Notes: generated by a model not told the origin, from the sequence alone. 64,000 nt of DNA from Limnanthes douglasii subsp. nivea (GCA_036936605.1 JAUPFV010000003.1:149638997-149702996); one strand, 5' to 3'. Positions 41,675 through 53,189 are shown, counted from the stretch's first letter. Translations and numbers: made by a program.

Positions 41675-44600
41675 CATAATGAACAAATAGTACAAATTTA
41701 TTAAATATAATTATTTTTTGAGGTAATATCATTAACATAAAAAACAAATTAATTAGTTAATGAATTTTCATAACTATACGGGGTAATTTGGAAAAGCATA
41801 AAACATAACTAGTTGAAAGAGGTTTTTACTCGATATGAATGAATTGAATTCAAAAATAAACACTCTCTTATTTTATTGAATAATTCTTTTGAGAAAATCA
41901 TTTGTTAGAAAATAAAGTTCATAAATAAAAACTTACAAAAGTTGAAGATGAACTTCTCATCAGAAAGTTGACGGAAAGTTGGTCGAAAATATGGAAGCTT
42001 GAGACACGTATTAAATATATTTTCAAAATTGGATCACAATATTTATTTGATCCTCCAATGAAATTTATCTTGAGATGTAACAGGCCTTGTGATTTTCAAC
42101 ACAAACAATTAGAAATAAAAAATAAAAATCGATAAATATTGATAAATGAGACATATTTTCCTTTCAAGAGATTTTGGGAGCGTTATGAATCATATAATTC
42201 ACCTCTTGAATCACCTCCTTGTTTATAAAGATCATTAAGCCGTGGTAGAGTTTATCACGACAAGAGTTTTGATTTTCGCTAAAATGACTCATTTTAAATT
42301 AATTTTTGAAATATGACCAACTTTGCCGCGACAATTGATGTAATTGTCTTCTGTTAAAAAACGTGTCAAAAAATACGAAGCTGTAAAATTATATTTCAAC
42401 AGTATTATTTTGATATTTTAATACCTTCAAGAAATTGTTAGATATTTTTAAATCAAAATTTATGTTTTAATTATTTTAAATATTAAACTTTTTAAAATTA
42501 AAAATATAAAACTTTATTAATAATAAATTGAATGAAATAATGAATATAAAATTTTAAATTTGAAAAGAAACCTAAAATTAAACGAAATTTGAACTCTTTG
42601 TACCTTTGTGACAATTTTTTTGGAAGTAATTATGTGTCTCGTTTAAAATGATTTGGAAACTCTTACAAGGTACTTAGTTCTGATACTCACTCTAAATTTT
42701 GGATTCTACTCGGACCAACAAATGTTGAAATATAATTTTAAAAGTCTGGAAGTTTTCGAGTTATGATATGCACATTAGTAATATCAAATCACATCCCAAA
42801 GCGACAACATAAGTATGGAAACAGTTCTATTAGCACGTCAACTATATATAAACCTCATTAAAACCTTTATGCGTAATCTAGGCAGGAAAAAGTATGCAAG
42901 AGGTCCCTTCATAAGTTACAAATAATTTAGTTTCAAACAAATTGTACATGACAGATAAAAGTTTACACAAGGTAAAGCATGAGGTGTTTGATGTTCCATG
43001 GTGCTGAAGATTCCTCCCTTCTTCATCTGTTAGTTTATAATTGCATGCTTTAAAATTATCAGTCACCATTTACGGCTTTATTAATTCGTTCAAAGCTTGC
43101 CAAACCTCTAATAATTATTATGAAAGAATAATTTTATCAAGACCTTATCTCTCACTTTGAACTGACATCTCTTCGAAGTCCTAAGGCGTATTTACCCCTC
43201 ATTAGGGTTTGGTTATGCTAGATACTCAAGTGAGCCTTTTTTTATTAGATCCAATTTCGCTCTTTTTCCTTCTTTATTTCCTTATACAAAATAATTAAAT
43301 ATCATAAATGATGGAAGAACATTTGTGTTTGACCACAACATTCATACCATACACGTGAACGAAATGTATTTTACATCTGACGGTTCGAGTAGTCGTCATG
43401 TAAGCCCAACATCTTATAAACAATATGACCATTTGTGCGTAGCCCATGTCAAATTATTTTTAAGCCTTCCAAGATGCTTTGGTTCATGAACTTTATCTGA
43501 CTATTTTTCTGAGGGTAAAAAGGGTATAGAATTGTTATTCTATATTCCTCGTTTGGAAATAAGATGATATCTCAATACTCTAAAACTGAAAATCATTATT
43601 TGTGGTAATTTTTCTTGAGAGTCCAACCTATGATATATATTAGTACAAATAAAACTGATCATCTCTTGGTAATTAGCTTGGGGAGACCTTAATCCACTTC
43701 AAAAAATAGTCCACACCAAAAAATGAAATACTTGTAGTCTCCTACAACACTGGGTAGTGGTCTGGCCAGGTTAGTGACCCATATATAAAAAATTAACGCT
43801 TTGGATATTGATTGAGTGGTAAGGCTGGACAATGAATCATATTGACAGAACCTTGGAAGGGTTTAATCATTTTCACTAAGTTATTACCATCAGATAGTAG
43901 TATCGTTCAACAACCTTGGTAACAAGAATATTTGGGTTATAATTCTAAAATTTTACTAGGCTGAACCGACCCACAAAAGAGTTACCTTAAAACTGATGAC
44001 TCTTTAAAGCCCAACCATCAGAGCAAAGTTTGGATCAAAACTTTCTTATATAGTGTCCCACCCAACAATTGAAATCTTTTCATTCTAAGTGTTAACATTT
44101 GAGTTGTAACTTTATCCTTGGGAGAAATAATGTGTTCTAGAAAGTTTAAGATTTCAATCCTGAAGTCTATAGCCTCACAATCATTCAACTCATGTATTTT
44201 CTCATGAATTGGTTCGTGCTATTTATCATTTGAGGGATGTTCTTAAGGAGTGACCCATTGTTTGATCCCAGAGCAAGCTATCAAAGACAAATAATCTTCC
44301 TGAAAGCTTTTGGCCACTAGCACTTGTTCATAATTAATACTTCTGAATAGGTGCGTCTGTCTTTTCAGCACCTTAATATATTTAATTAGATGGTCCTTGT
44401 ACGGCTCAACATGTCTAATGGCATGACGGAAGATTAGAAGAAGAAAACAATAAATATGACCCTAACCCTAGGTTAGAGAATAAAGGAGACTTGGAGAAAT
44501 AATCTCAAAATTATATTAATCAAAGTCTAACGGTAAAATAGGGTATATGATGCTTTATATAGCACTACCCGAAACTCTAATTCCAAATAAGGAAAATTAC

Positions 44601-44721
44601 ATCAATGTTTTAAAATAAAATAAATAAATAAGATTAACGCTAAAATATTAAAACTGGTTTTCGAAGGCTTTACAGGTCGAATCTGGGTATCAAACTTAGT
44701 GACAAAGTCACATTTTTAAAA
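41675..44721. other. Non-coding AT-rich part of duplication copy 1
   Basis: No gene is recognised in about 3 kb. Open frames here are short (for example 42878-43069, minus) and without domains. Near 44550-44570, on the minus strand, GCTATATAAAGC could be a TATA box for a transcript running toward lower coordinates; this is not supported by any coding sequence. Confidence 0.4.
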
Positions 44722-44815
44722 TCTGACGGGCTCTTCAAAATCTTCGATTTGAGTACATGTTTGACCCAATTCCGATCCCTAGGCGAGAAACCAGTCTGTT
44801 CGCAGTCTTCACTAC
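44722..44815. repeat. ~95-bp direct repeat, left member
   Basis: CTGACGGGCTC through CAGTCTTCACTACATCA recurs at 45649-45745 with about a dozen changes. The repeat spans the end of the eIF4A-containing region in copy 1. A third member is at 63270-63362 in copy 2. Confidence 0.85.
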
Positions 44816-44816
44816 A

Positions 44817-45092
44817 TCATCCTTCCCCGATTGGGAAGAATTCGACCTCGAATTTGGAACGCTGAAACATTGACAGAACTGCAAAAACATTGGCGTGTTC
44901 ACCGCTGATTTCAACTGGTACCAGCATAAGGGTGTAAGAGGTGAGAATCTGAATGCTGCAGCTTTTGTCAAGAAGTAGTTTCTTAGCTTTGTCCCTTTTT
45001 ACCATGTCATCAGCATTACTGCGGTCAACAATAACAAGATATACTCCACCCACTTGTTCTATGTCTTCTTTTTCAACCCATTTACTAAGCAC
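44817..45092 (-). other. Minus-strand ORF following the helicase fragment, unrecognised
   Basis: A 91-residue frame (from [20 protein letters not shown] to FFPIGEG-stop), repeated in copy 2 at 63365-63640 with two substitutions. It overlaps the end of the 45059-45547 frame in another phase. Its composition (balanced charge, LTSYTLMLVPVEISGEHANV) looks like real protein-coding sequence rather than random AT-rich DNA. I do not recognise the family. It may be a captured exon. Confidence 0.4.
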
Positions 45093-45547
45093 AACATCAC
45101 CCTTGCGCGTGGAAAAAAAGTTGTTGTCTTTCCAGTTCCAGACTGTGCTTGTTGTATCACATCAAAACCCTTGTAGAAAGGAACAATTACTCTTTGTTGA
45201 ATAGTAGATGGCTTCTCAAGTTCTTCAGAGTATATTTTTGCCAACAAATTCAAAACAGTGCAATCTTCTACTTTTAACTTGTTACTCTTTGTTTTATTTC
45301 CCCAACTATCACAAAAAAGTCCTCCAAGTTCTATTACAAAACCTAATCTTTTATCCATTAAAACACTATTCTGTTCATTTATCAATTTATTCATAATCTC
45401 AAACACAAAAATACCATCTTCCATTTTTCCAATACGACAACATGTATCCACAGAAAACTGAATTAAAGGTTTAATTTTAGGATACCATAAAATACTTGGA
45501 AGATGCCTCTCCACAATAAAAGCTGTTATTTTGCAGTCTTTCTTCAA
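45059..45547 (-). pseudogene. Chimeric ORF: PPR-like piece joined to an eIF4A-like helicase piece
   Basis: A 162-residue frame. Residues ~30-60 ([20 protein letters not shown]) resemble a pentatricopeptide-repeat helix pair, weakly. Residues ~105-145 carry the Q motif EKPSTIQQR and motif I AQSGTGKT of eIF4A-type DEAD-box RNA helicases, with [12 protein letters not shown] between them. Motifs Ia to VI are absent, so no helicase activity is possible. Copy 2 keeps the helicase piece (63607-63906), but a one-base insertion near 63920 puts the upstream part out of frame. Most likely a captured and shuffled gene fragment. Confidence 0.7.
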
Positions 45548-45648
45548 TGGAACTTCTGAAACTATATAAAGCCTGAGACAATATCTCGATCTACAAGTTT
45601 CTCCTCAATATTAATTAGATCTTCATTATCTCATTCATCATCATCTCT

Positions 45649-45745
45649 GACGGGCTCGCCAAAATCTTTGATTTGAGTACCTGTTTGACCCAATTCTGAT
45701 ACATGGGAGATAAACCAGTCTGTTCGCAGTCTTCGCTACATCAAT
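45649..45745. repeat. ~95-bp direct repeat, right member
   Basis: Similar to 44722-44815. It lies between the chimeric ORF and the 3' end of the gypsy relic, so the two repeats bracket the ~0.9-kb ORF region. Confidence 0.85.
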
Positions 45746-45779
45746 GTCCCATAGCATGGATTATTAAAAACCGAGAGTT

Positions 45780-48450
45780 ACTCACCAAAAGTACCCTATT
45801 TTCCCCATATAACATGGGCAAAAAAATCCCAATAATAGTTGCTTCATACTCAGCTTCATTATTCGACGTTTGAAATCCAAAGCGGATTCTGTGATTCCTT
45901 GCATCTCCATATAGATCCACAAGTTGGACACTGGTTTAGCATCTTGATATATTCGAACCTTCATCAGTTCGGACAAGCCATCATTCCCACATTATCGGGT
46001 GACAGTTCGGGCCTTTATGGTTGGAATTTCGTAAGAAAATCAATTAAGGTATGAGCTTTGCTATCATTCATTGGTTTATTAGTTATATCAAAATCCATCA
46101 ACTCTACAAACCATCGGGTTAGCCTTCCTATGATATTTGACTTTTGCAAAATGGTTCAGACCAGAAAAGATGTTCAAACCACAATGGAGCTGGAGGTAGG
46201 GCCTCATCTTTCTTGCTACAAAATAGATTGGATTTAGAGAACTTACCTATTGTTTAATTAGAATCATGCTTACAACATGTTCATATACGACCATATAAAC
46301 ATATATTTGTTTCTTATATGATGGTTTTGTTAGAGTCTCTTGCAAGGTGAGGTATCGTATTATCTTACTAAATGATTCATTTCATTGATTGGTCTATTTG
46401 AAATTATTAGCTTTTCAAAGTACCAAAAAAGGATCACACTTGTCCAAAGATCATGAGATAATTGTATTGAGTGCAACTTATCTACAATATCTGAGATGTG
46501 ACTTAAATATTCCCTAATTCTAACCAACATATCATCAATCTATACCTCAACATTCATTCTAAATTGAAAAGTAAAAGCGTCGTTGACTAACATCTGATAA
46601 GTTTCCCTGTCAATTTTCAAACTAAAAGTCATTACTTGTAGCGATTCAAACTTCAGTCTGTTGTAAAAGTTTTGATTTTTTTGGTTTGAATGATGCATTT
46701 GGATTTGGTTATATCCAGAGTAAGCATCCATGAATGACAAAAGTTTATTAATCGAGGTGGAATCTACCAACTGTTCCACCTTTGGAACCAAAAGTGGATC
46801 CTTCATATAAGATTTGTTTAGTTTTATGAAATCTATGCAAATCATCTAACTATAATTCTTCTTCTTTACCAAGACCGGGTTAATATTCCATATAACATAC
46901 TGATATTCTCTCATATGTCCTACCTTGGACTACATAACCACTCGGCAAATATATCGTAAATTTATCAACGGAGAACGATCTTTTATTTACACTGACTTCA
47001 TATTTGGGTTGACTGAGAATTTGTGACACATTATATTAGCTAGAAATCCAGTAAGATATTTGTTAGACCATGCAAAAACATATAAGTTCTTTGAAAAAAA
47101 ACCAATCAACTCTCTATTTAAATACCTCGACAACCGAGTACCAATCTTTAAATCCTTTATAAATTTTAAACAATGCACCTTGGCTCCTCATTCGGTATAA
47201 AAAAAATCTCAATGAGATCATCAACCACTTCGAACCCCACTAGAGGCTTTCGAAAACTTCTATCTAGCCATCACTTTTCCCCATTTTTCTCTTCTTTTTT
47301 AACTTCTTGCTTCTCTTTTTACTTTATCACTAAAAGTGTTCCGAAAACTCGTACTATGTACCTTACAATATACTTCAATAAATGATGGATACTAGATGTT
47401 ATTGAATGCATACAGTCAAGCCAAGTTTTATCGAAGATTGCATTATAGAAAGTTGGATAATCCATCACCATGAAGAGTAAACAAACTGTTTTATTGAAAT
47501 CCTCTTTAACAAGAATAAAATACATGTCAAACTCCCCTGTAACTATAACACTTGATCCTGTGAAGTCAACAACCGTTCTTTCTAAATGGCATATGATGGG
47601 GGGACTCCATTAGAGGTTTCTTTTAACAATATATTAGTAGAACTTATGATATCTATCAGGACCCTCTAGATCCCAACACCTTCCATATGTGCATTTATGA
47701 AGATGATATCTTCGTGAGATCCAGTAACATTGTAAAAGTCATAATCTTCAAAGATAATAGAAGGTAAGAAACATGGCTAAAGTGAGGCGACATTCTTCTT
47801 TAGAACTGCACTTCTAGGATCCCACCATGGTTCTTCGTATATGAAATGGTGATCTCAAATATATAATCTCCCTTAATAATCCGTAGAAGCCCCACACACT
47901 CAATTTATCTCCATCCGAAACAACACAAACCGCACGAATATCAGGGTCCAAATAAAGATAATCACCCTCATCCCCATCCCCAAGATAGCTTCTACCATAT
48001 GATCGTCCTGGACGCGTTTGTTAAATCACATAATACCGCCTCATGACCGAAAGTTACAATGTTTATACTTTTTTTTTTCGGACGACCATTTAGGTCCCCA
48101 ATCCACCTACCTCGACAGAACCTAAACAATTCCTAACATTTATTTGATCCTCACTTTTGTTTTTTACGTACTGTACCATGTTTCTGTTATCAATCAGGCT
48201 TTAAATATCTTGCCTTAGAGCTACACAATCTCTTGTCCAATGTTTAGCATCATTGTTGTACTTGCAGAATTTCATATTTCTATCATCTTAAAGTTTATTT
48301 ATTGAGGGAGGAAATCTGAACTGCATTTGACCCTTCGCCTTGTGAAAGTTTTCTACCACACTCTCGGTTAGCTTGGTAAATTTTTTGTGCCTCATCTTTT
48401 TGTTTCTTTGGTTATCATCTAATCCGATTTGTAGCGGATTGTACTTGCTC
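45780..48450 (-). mobile_element. Decayed Ty3/gypsy polyprotein (Athila/Tat-like)
   Basis: Minus-strand pieces in polyprotein order are: a Gag zinc-knuckle-like KFCKYNNDAKHWTRDC near 48290-48230; protease with LIDIISSTNILL near 47650 and GEFDMYFILVKEDF to YNAIFDKTWLDCM (47525-47410); the pre-RT block YVFAWSNKYLTGFLANIMCH (47178-46990); RT with MICIDFIKLNKSYMKDPLL and FMDAYSGYNQIQMH (46845-46700); a post-RT block TRWFVELMDFDITN near 46120-46080; and RNase H with RFGFQTSNNEAEYEATIIG near 45890-45830. The protease D-(S/T/G)-G is D-I-I, which would be inactive. Integrase and LTRs are not seen. Heavily broken. Confidence 0.85.
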
Positions 48451-49465
48451 ATAGTTAATTATTTAAAAAGAGAAATATTTGACTTGTGTTTTAGGAGGTA
48501 AATAAATATGACATGTGATTTAATGTTATTGCACTACGTGATATTTTCGATATGTAACCAAAGTAACAATGGAAATCAAAACTGAAAGATGATAATTGTG
48601 CATAGGTTGGTCTTTATGAATTAACCGCAGACACATATTCCTTAATCCTATATTTCAATTCTACCTACTCCAGAAAAACCTTGAGTGTGAGAGACTTTTT
48701 TATAATATCCTCTGCTATTACCCCCAAGAAAAGTATATGTCTGAAAGAGAAATAAGACACGTCCTCTTTGAAATACTCAAGACTCTCCCAATTCCTGGAC
48801 ATGCAATCAATAAGATATTTTCAACAAACTGATAACTAAAACGTGGTCACGACATATCAAAACTAGTAAAAGACCTCGGGTCCAACGGGCTGAACCTTGT
48901 CAAAGTATTACTCTAAAGGTTCATTGATTAGCCATACTAATGTATAAAAATCCAGTAGTGTTGCTTCTGTTAGTCTATTCTAAAGAACAAGTTATAAATT
49001 GTGTTCGTGAGTTTGGAGGTTTAAATCAATCATCGTTAGATATATTTAGTGTAATAAAGATACAAATATATGGTGGTATGATTTATCTAGAGAGAAAAAT
49101 TCAACTTGTCTTATTTTTTAGAGAGAGAGAGCGCAAAATAGTAGATAAAAAATGAGAGAAACAAGGAGATCCATAGTTGTTTCTATAAGCTAAATGAGCT
49201 TTGTATCAAAAGAAGATTTATTATCTTAGTTGTGTTTGAGAGAGTCTTCTTGTAACATTTCTATATAAAACAGTTGTGTTTGTTGTCTTTAAATGTATGA
49301 TCTCTTCACAACCGAACCACGTTAAATCTGTCTTGTGTGATTAGTTTTAAATTATATCCTTATATATACTTTGTGTTGGAAGGTTCATAGAACCACGACT
49401 CTATTTTCATCTTGCCAAACTTGTAAAAGTTCATAAAGCTAAGGTATACTGCCAAATCGTATAGC
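48451..49465. other. Unassigned stretch between gypsy and LINE relics
   Basis: No gene is recognised. The AG-rich run GAGAGAGAGCG (49123) and a TATATAAAAC near 49262 could belong to a degraded LTR, but no partner was found. Confidence 0.35.
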
Positions 49466-50086
49466 TTATGGGCTGGATATGCTTCTATCACTATCTTTGA
49501 TCCAAGCAGAGTAATATTTTTTATGCCAGTAGCACTCTTCCTGATTTAAAGCCTTGTTGAGGAGAGCGTGGGCTTTTGACAGGTTAAATTTGTTGATATT
49601 ATTGTTACTTCCAAGGAGAATGTCTTCACAACTCTTGACATTATCTTCAACTTCTTTGATGAGGTCAAAAATGTTACCAAAAACATTCCTGTTCCAATCT
49701 TTAAGAGCACCTTTCAGCCTCTTCAACTTGTTCCAAAATTTAGTCAAAAGAGGACCCTGCATTTGGATGTTCCAGTTAGTATTAACAAAAGGTAAGAAGT
49801 TTTCATTTAAACACCACATGTTTTGAAATTTAAAACAAGTGTTTTTATGAGTTCTTCTGTTTGATATGGTAATCATGATGGGCATATGGTCGGAACAGGT
49901 TCCGGGCAGATGGTGGACCAAAGTATTGTTGAATAAGTCAGCCCACTCAGCATTATAGAGAACACGATCGAGACGTCTCCATTTGGATTTATTAGTCCAC
50001 GTAAATCTATTCCCAATGTATCCTGCATCATCAAGTTTACAAGAGTTAATGGCATTGTTGAAGTCACTAGCGCTAAAAAATCCCAT
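49466..50086 (-). pseudogene. LINE ORF2 endonuclease C-terminal fragment
   Basis: A 206-residue open frame covering the last endonuclease blocks (RLDRVLYNAEW, CSDHMPIMITIS) and the linker before RT (FWNKLKRLKGALKDWNRNVF, LSKAHALLNKALNQEECYW). It parallels residues ~185-370 of ORF2 in the first LINE. The RT domain is missing because the element ends at about 49480. The start Met in this frame is not a true start. Confidence 0.85.
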
Positions 50087-50760
50087 TTTTATTAAAGAAG
50101 ATCAATTTTCCTAAGAAAGAGAGAAAAAAAAAGCTTCAAGATTTTTTTGAAGAATTGATCTTCAACTATTAACCTTCTTCCTCTCGATCTTCTCCCAATC
50201 AATTATTTTGATTGTTTCGTTCATTCGATGGACAACAAGGAGCGGTACTTCACAGATTTTCCAGCAATCAACAATCAATCCCTCAATCATTCTACCAAGG
50301 CATCTTTTGTTGATTTGGTTAAACCAAAAGACTCCAGATTATCGAGACCTGCAACCATGATTCCCGATTCCATTAGCCATCAACAACCCCACATTTCGAT
50401 CCAATTCAAAAAAGAAACAAAAACATTTCTTCAAAATAGTAAAAAACATACTTAAATAGCCAAATTTTCTCAAGGAATTCCAAAGAAACATGTTATGGAC
50501 CATTTCTTGAGTCTCAAGAAATTCAAAGGGGAAGTAAGTGTCTGTAATTGGGATTCAAGACACTTACTGTTGGAATTCTCTATCAAGGATGATCTCTTTA
50601 GCCTTTGGACTAGAACTAATTGGACAGTGGGTGATAAAGTCATGAGACTCATGAAAAGGTCTCCTCACTTTAATCTCAAGTACGAGAGTCCTATTGTACC
50701 AACGTGGATAAGGTTTGAAGGAATGCCTGAATACATGTACAAAAAATTAAAGGAAGTTTG
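49466..50760 (-). mobile_element. Second LINE fragment with inverted halves
   Basis: The left half (49466-50086, minus strand) encodes part of ORF2 endonuclease and linker: DDAGYIGNRFTWTNKSKWRR, TCSDHMPIMITI, ECYWHKKYYSAW. The right half (50087-50760, plus strand) is a 5' UTR and the start of ORF1: MDNKERYFTDFPAINN at 50228, a stop at 50453, then AKFSQGIPKKHVMDHFLSL and a DUF4283-like domain to 50758. Read from the minus strand this is an inverted 5' part followed by a 3' part, as in the LINE at 10291. The protein pieces resemble that LINE but are clearly another subfamily. No poly(A) or target duplication was found, and ORF2 is cut at about 49480. Confidence 0.78.
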
Positions 50761-50761
50761 A
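50228..50761 (+). pseudogene. LINE ORF1 N-terminal part (DUF4283)
   Basis: Starts MDNKERYFTDFPAINNQ after an A/G-rich leader. Position ~75 has a stop (TAA, 50453-50455), after which the same frame continues IAKFSQGIPKKHVMDHFLSL to PTWIRFEGMPEYMYKKL. This corresponds to the DUF4283-like domain, as in the ORF1 at 12941-14242. The zinc knuckle part is missing, because the element breaks at about 50758. Confidence 0.85.
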
Positions 50762-51109
50762 AGTACTAATATTTGTTAGTATAAAATATATTCCAAAAAT
50801 AAAAGAATATAAAATAATAATTTTAAACCATGATTAATTAAAATTTAGTTATTTAAATTATTAAATAATTTGAAAATAAAATATTTATTATAAAAAATTA
50901 ATCAAATGAGAAGGTGGATTAATATTAAAATTTGAAACAAAGTGATTATTTTTTTATTTTATTTTTTTTTGTTAAAAAAGAAAAGTGATTAAAATTCGAA
51001 ATAAAGAAAGGCTAAAAATAAATAAAATTTGAATGATGAGCGTGTGTGACCGCGTTTTTTTGTACAAGTCGTTTTCTGAGTCTGTGAGAGTCTTTTATCT
51101 CAAAACCAT
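50762..51109. other. AT-rich spacer before the EAR-motif gene
   Basis: Very AT-rich without coding potential. Probably includes the distal promoter of the gene at 51211. Confidence 0.45.
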
Positions 51110-51116
51110 TATAAAA
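51110..51116 (+). promoter_or_regulatory. TATA box of the EAR-motif gene
   Basis: TATAAAA located 95 bp before the ATG at 51211, giving a leader of about 65 nt if transcription starts ~30 bp downstream. Confidence 0.6.
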
Positions 51117-51210
51117 AGCTTTAAGGGCCTTTGTTCTTAAAATCCTTAGAAGTCCTAATCCTACATTTTCTCTCTGAGATTCTCAATTCTCCTGTATTTG
51201 CTTTCTCAAG

Positions 51211-51663
51211 ATGGCTAGGGAAGGCTACTCCGACATGCTTAAGGACTATGATCTGAACTTCGGTAAAAGCTGTCTGAGACGTCAGGAATCCATAGGAGAT
51301 AATTTCTCGATTATCTCCCATGAAGAGGTGAAGAAAGTTCTCGATTTTCATTCCGATTCCGATTGTGGTTCTTTTACTTCTCCTCCTGATGAAGTAAATT
51401 TATGTATCGATTCAATTGCCGATGATAAGATTTCTTCATTCCATTCGGAATCCAAAGTTGGCGGTGGTAAGTTGCCGGATACTATTAGTTTTGTTCGGTT
51501 AGAGACAACTTCCAGATCTTTCCATTGCGGTAACCCTAACCCTAATCTTGATCTAAATCTTCCTATCGGTCTAGTATTATTCTCTGATTGTGGTCACCGT
51601 AATCTTCATCTGGATCTTAATATTCCATTACAAGCTTGCGATGAAGAACTCTTAGGGCGCTGA
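51211..51663 (+). CDS. Small protein with two EAR-type (LDLN) repression motifs
   Basis: Single-exon frame of 150 residues preceded by a plausible TATA box; the codon choice and GC content exceed the surroundings. The N-terminus has DYDLNFGKSC. The C-terminal part has NPNLDLNLPIGL (residues ~113-124) and HLDLNIPL (~135-142), both matching the LxLxL/DLNxxP forms of EAR motifs that recruit TOPLESS-type co-repressors in plant nuclei. The middle is acidic and Ser-rich, probably disordered. No DNA-binding domain is visible, so it could be an adapter or a truncated repressor. I do not recognise the family. No mutations disturb the frame. Confidence 0.65.
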   Translation: MAREGYSDMLKDYDLNFGKSCLRRQESIGDNFSIISHEEVKKVLDFHSDSDCGSFTSPPDEVNLCIDSIADDKISSFHSESKVGGGKLPDTISFVRLETTSRSFHCGNPNPNLDLNLPIGLVLFSDCGHRNLHLDLNIPLQACDEELLGR

Positions 51664-51687
51664 GGATAACAAGTTTAGTTCAAAGTA

Positions 51688-52027
51688 GTGATAGTATACT
51701 GCAGTAGTTTTAGATCGAGTGTCAGAAACTGTTTATATGATTGAGTTTGAGTGTCTACGGGTTATAGTTAAGGCAATGCTTGTTGCCTGCGGCTGCATGG
51801 ATATGCTTTTAGACAATTCGGATGGATATGCTTTTAGAATTCCATTCGAATGGTTTTGATTTGTTTTTACTAGTTAGTATGTTTCACAGAAACAAGAGTC
51901 TGTAACTTTCGGCTTTTTGCATTATAATAATAAAATCATTTCCTATAATCTATCTTCTCTCTCACACAATAATAAACTGAATTTCTGTATTGAAACAAGT
52001 CTATGTATGTTATGTTACTACTTGTAT
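51688..52027. repeat. 3' flank of the EAR-motif gene, duplicated segment A
   Basis: Blocks GTATACTGCAGTAGTTTTAG, GAGTTTGAGTGTCTAC, TTGCATTATAATAATAAA and ATGTTACTACTTGTATTAT recur in the same order at 52620-52836. The segment contains the likely 3' UTR and polyadenylation signal of the gene. Spacing between blocks differs by small deletions. Confidence 0.85.
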
Positions 52028-52618
52028 TATCCACTTCTCTACTATGAAAACAAATTAATTGACGACGATGAGTAGCTTCTGATTTTCATTCCATTCAATC
52101 AAGTCATAAAACTGCATTTCATTGTAATCAAAGGCCCCGAAGGGGAAGGTAAAGATAGATATCTCATAGTCATTTCTGGATTTCAGGAGCCTAGATCAAT
52201 GTCTCTGTCAATTCTATGTTTGTGTGTGATTAGCGGTCGCATATTGTCATCATATTCTAAACACAAAGCTGTTACGTTTTGGGTCCATATTTTTCCTTTG
52301 TAGCATTATAAATAGGATTGTCTTGGTAATGTATTAGTTATGGTTAATTTGATTGGATATTGTTTAGGTCCTAAGGGTAAACTAGAAAAGAAGGAAAACC
52401 ATGATTTGTTATTGTTAGGATGTTTACCTTTAGAGTGAACTATGTTAATGGTCTCTTGAAATTTAATGGTGGAAGGTCATAGTAATTTACCTTAAGGTAG
52501 AGCTCCTTAGTTTTTGAGTTTCATGTTTGAATCTTTTTTTCAGTAAACTCAAATTAGTATATTTATAATTCTTTAGTTGTTTCAATTAACATTTCCGATG
52601 ATTTCAAAGTTGTTAAGA

Positions 52619-52836
52619 TCGTATACTGCAGTAGTTTTAGATCGAGTGTCAGGAACTGTTTATATGTTTGAGTTTGAGTGTCTACAGGTTACTACTTGAT
52701 TCAAGTTTTGTTCGGCTTTTGGCATTATAATAATAAATCATTTCTTATAATCCATCTTCTCTTTGCAAGAATGTATTAAACTGAATTTCGGATATTGAAA
52801 CAAGTTTATCTATGTTATGTTACTACTTGTATTATG
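52619..52836. repeat. Duplicated segment B, similar to the 3' flank of the EAR-motif gene
   Basis: A shortened, diverged copy of 51688-52027. The coding part of the gene is not repeated with it, so either only the 3' region was duplicated or the coding part was deleted from a tandem copy. Confidence 0.85.
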
Positions 52837-53189
52837 AAAACTAAACTAACGAATTGAGGCTTCCCCTGCATCATTTAAGAAAGGGATCAAATTCTAGAAT
52901 TGTGTTTATGTTCAAAATTTAGATATTTTATAACATGTAATTTTATTTGGAAAAAAATAATCATATTATTTCCTCGCAAAACATGTTTCTTGCCTTGTAT
53001 TGCATAGTTCAGTCTTGGTATAGCAGTGGAAAGACTTCTTTTTATTGCAATATGTAGCAGATTTTCTGTTGCTGTAGCTATGATTATGATTGATTGAAGG
53101 AAGCAAAAGAGTGAAGTAGCTAGGAGGACTGGTAAGGTGATTTGGTAGGTTGTCTAAGTTTGTCGAGGAAGCTTGGGTAGTTAAGGAAG

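Larger units (their letters stand above)
37426..45451 (+). repeat. Large direct duplication, copy 1 (at least 8 kb)
   Basis: From about TCTCGCAAGATGTGCGCTC (37436) onward the sequence matches 56064-64000 almost base for base in the same orientation, with perhaps 2-4 percent differences and small indels. It continues past 45451, but copy 2 runs off the window at 64000, so the true length is unknown. It contains an LTR retrotransposon (38560-41149), an unknown ORF (41294-41674), and ORFs with an eIF4A-like piece (44817-45547). Its left edge interrupts the copia RT relic. Confidence 0.93.

Noticed and set aside
37426..45451. Reading the 8-kb duplicated block as a Helitron because it begins with TCTC
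   Set aside because: The base before the shared start is G in both copies, not A, no terminal hairpin plus CTRR end can be examined, and no Rep/helicase is present. It remains only a test to run.
51531..51548. CCCTAACCCTAA telomere-like motif
   Set aside because: It is only about two units and lies inside the coding sequence of the EAR-motif gene (Asn-Pro-Asn-Pro codons).
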